Shown here: piece by piece, positions 5,364-5,774 of the stretch
Layout of the letters: every line of letters starts with the position of its first letter
Position numbering within the stretch: the first letter of the stretch is position 1
Source of the DNA: Nitrospirales bacterium
GTDB taxonomy: Bacteria > Nitrospirota > Nitrospiria > Nitrospirales > UBA8639
Direction: 5' to 3'
Length of the DNA: 5,774 bases
Assembly (NCBI GenBank): GCA_013817135.1
Contig: JACDDF010000175.1
Coordinates: 1 to 5,774 of the forward strand
The notes under the pieces: generated by a model
What the model was told of the DNA's origin: nothing
The model's database searches: none
Seen by the model: the letters and a program-made list of their open reading frames with translations, nothing else
Position numbers and translations under genes: made by a program

Positions 5364-5642
5364 TCACTCTGAAAAGCCGTAGTATTCGGGTCCTGACTCT
5401 TTATTTGATGGCGCTATCCCCAAAAAGTCTGACATGAACCGATCCCCAGGTGTTTCTTCATCTTTCTGAGAGCTGATCGAGAATCTGTCGTATGCCGTCT
5501 GATTTGCATCCTTGCCTACTGTTTTCTCGACCTTCCATGTCAGAGAACCTTCGTGACCCAAAATATTCCTATAAGAGAGATTCCCTTCGAAGGGAGGAAC
5601 AAAAACTATCTTAGAGTGAGTGGCTATGAGTGGCTTCGTCAA
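5364..5642 (-). CDS. Hypothetical protein, possibly 5'-truncated
   Basis: A 92-codon frame of unrecognised family. Codon choice looks like that of real genes and the protein has mixed composition: HSKIVFVPPFEG at 9-20, then GHEGSLTWKVEKTVGK at 29-44, and a polar, acidic C-terminal half ending GPEYYGFSE. No signal peptide, membrane segment or known motif is seen. The only start in reach is TTG at 5640-5642, with no Shine-Dalgarno. The frame stays open for 12 more codons upstream, to a TAA at about 5679-5681 inside a palindrome (5674-5694), but contains no ATG or GTG. The true N-terminus may therefore have been replaced by inserted or repetitive DNA, making this a gene fragment. It is followed 73 bp later by the DUF3313-like gene on the same strand and may have been co-transcribed with it. 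Function unknown. Confidence 0.5.
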   Translation of the reverse strand: MTKPLIATHSKIVFVPPFEGNLSYRNILGHEGSLTWKVEKTVGKDANQTAYDRFSISSQKDEETPGDRFMSDFLGIAPSNKESGPEYYGFSE

Positions 5643-5673
5643 TAATTGAGGAGTTATTTTGAACTTGAAAATT

Positions 5674-5694
5674 CCCCGTTAGCTTGCTACGGGG
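5674..5694. repeat. Imperfect palindrome near the right edge
   Basis: CCCCG at 5674-5678 pairs with CGGGG at 5690-5694, and inside it TAGC at 5680-5683 pairs with GCTA at 5686-5689, with T5679 bulged and a very tight TT turn. On the minus strand it reads as a stem followed by GAATTTTC, so it could act as a terminator of a gene lying to the right. A similar palindrome is, from memory, common as a dispersed bacterial repeat, but I cannot confirm that here. The rest of 5643-5774 holds no gene I can support. Confidence 0.45.
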
Positions 5695-5774
5695 TCATCT
5701 TTCTTTGGTACGCTCCTGCAGCGTGAAACGGCAACATGAAGATAAAGTGCGAAAGAGTTCCCATTGTGCGTGGC

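Noticed and set aside
5674..5694. Integron attC-like site suggested by GTTAGC next to a palindrome
   Set aside because: The core does not match GTTRRRY, no paired RYYYAAC box is found at the right distance, and no gene-cassette layout is visible.

Overview
The window looks like chromosomal DNA of a Gram-negative bacterium of medium GC, estimated by eye at about 50%. My best guess is a Nitrospira-like member of Nitrospirota. This rests on the gene mix (Msh/type II-type pilus assembly genes, a BolA plus monothiol glutaredoxin pair, a DUF3313-type lipoprotein) and on a general sense of the base composition. No marker gene proves it. All convincing genes lie on the minus strand, so transcription runs from high to low coordinates.

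Left block (1-1906), in transcription order: an inner-membrane-anchored TPR protein (1127-1906), a pseudopilin/pilin-like protein (305-988), and the N-terminus of a GspE/PilB/MshE-type assembly ATPase that runs off the window at position 1. The order (anchored TPR protein, pilin, ATPase with an MshEN-like N-terminus) recalls MSHA-pilus and type II secretion loci. The gaps of about 130-140 bp each carry an inverted repeat.

Middle gap (1907-2476): this holds a compact 168-bp palindromic element (2020-2187) with perfect 15-bp outer inverted repeats, TA dinucleotides at both ends and nested internal palindromes. It is best read as a MITE-like non-autonomous element. Past it lie a loose 10-bp inverted repeat and a strong terminator hairpin.

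Central block (2477-4086): bolA (2814-3062) and a monothiol glutaredoxin gene (2477-2809) form a tight operon. The glutaredoxin ribosome binding site is built into the last codons of bolA. Their products are expected to form the BolA-Grx [2Fe-2S] complex. Upstream, after a 298-bp gap with a candidate bolA promoter, is an alpha/beta-hydrolase of the phospholipase/carboxylesterase family with an intact Ser-Asp-His triad.

Right block (4087-5774): about 520 bp without an intact gene carries short coding-like pieces in different frames, including an HTH-like stretch, and is probably decayed. It is followed by a DUF3313-like lipoprotein gene (4607-5290), a 92-codon unknown ORF with only a TTG start (5364-5642) and a hairpin-bearing end segment.

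I found no CRISPR array, tRNA, rRNA or recognisable defence system. The items most worth a second look are the MITE-like element, the variant glutaredoxin motifs and the decayed region.
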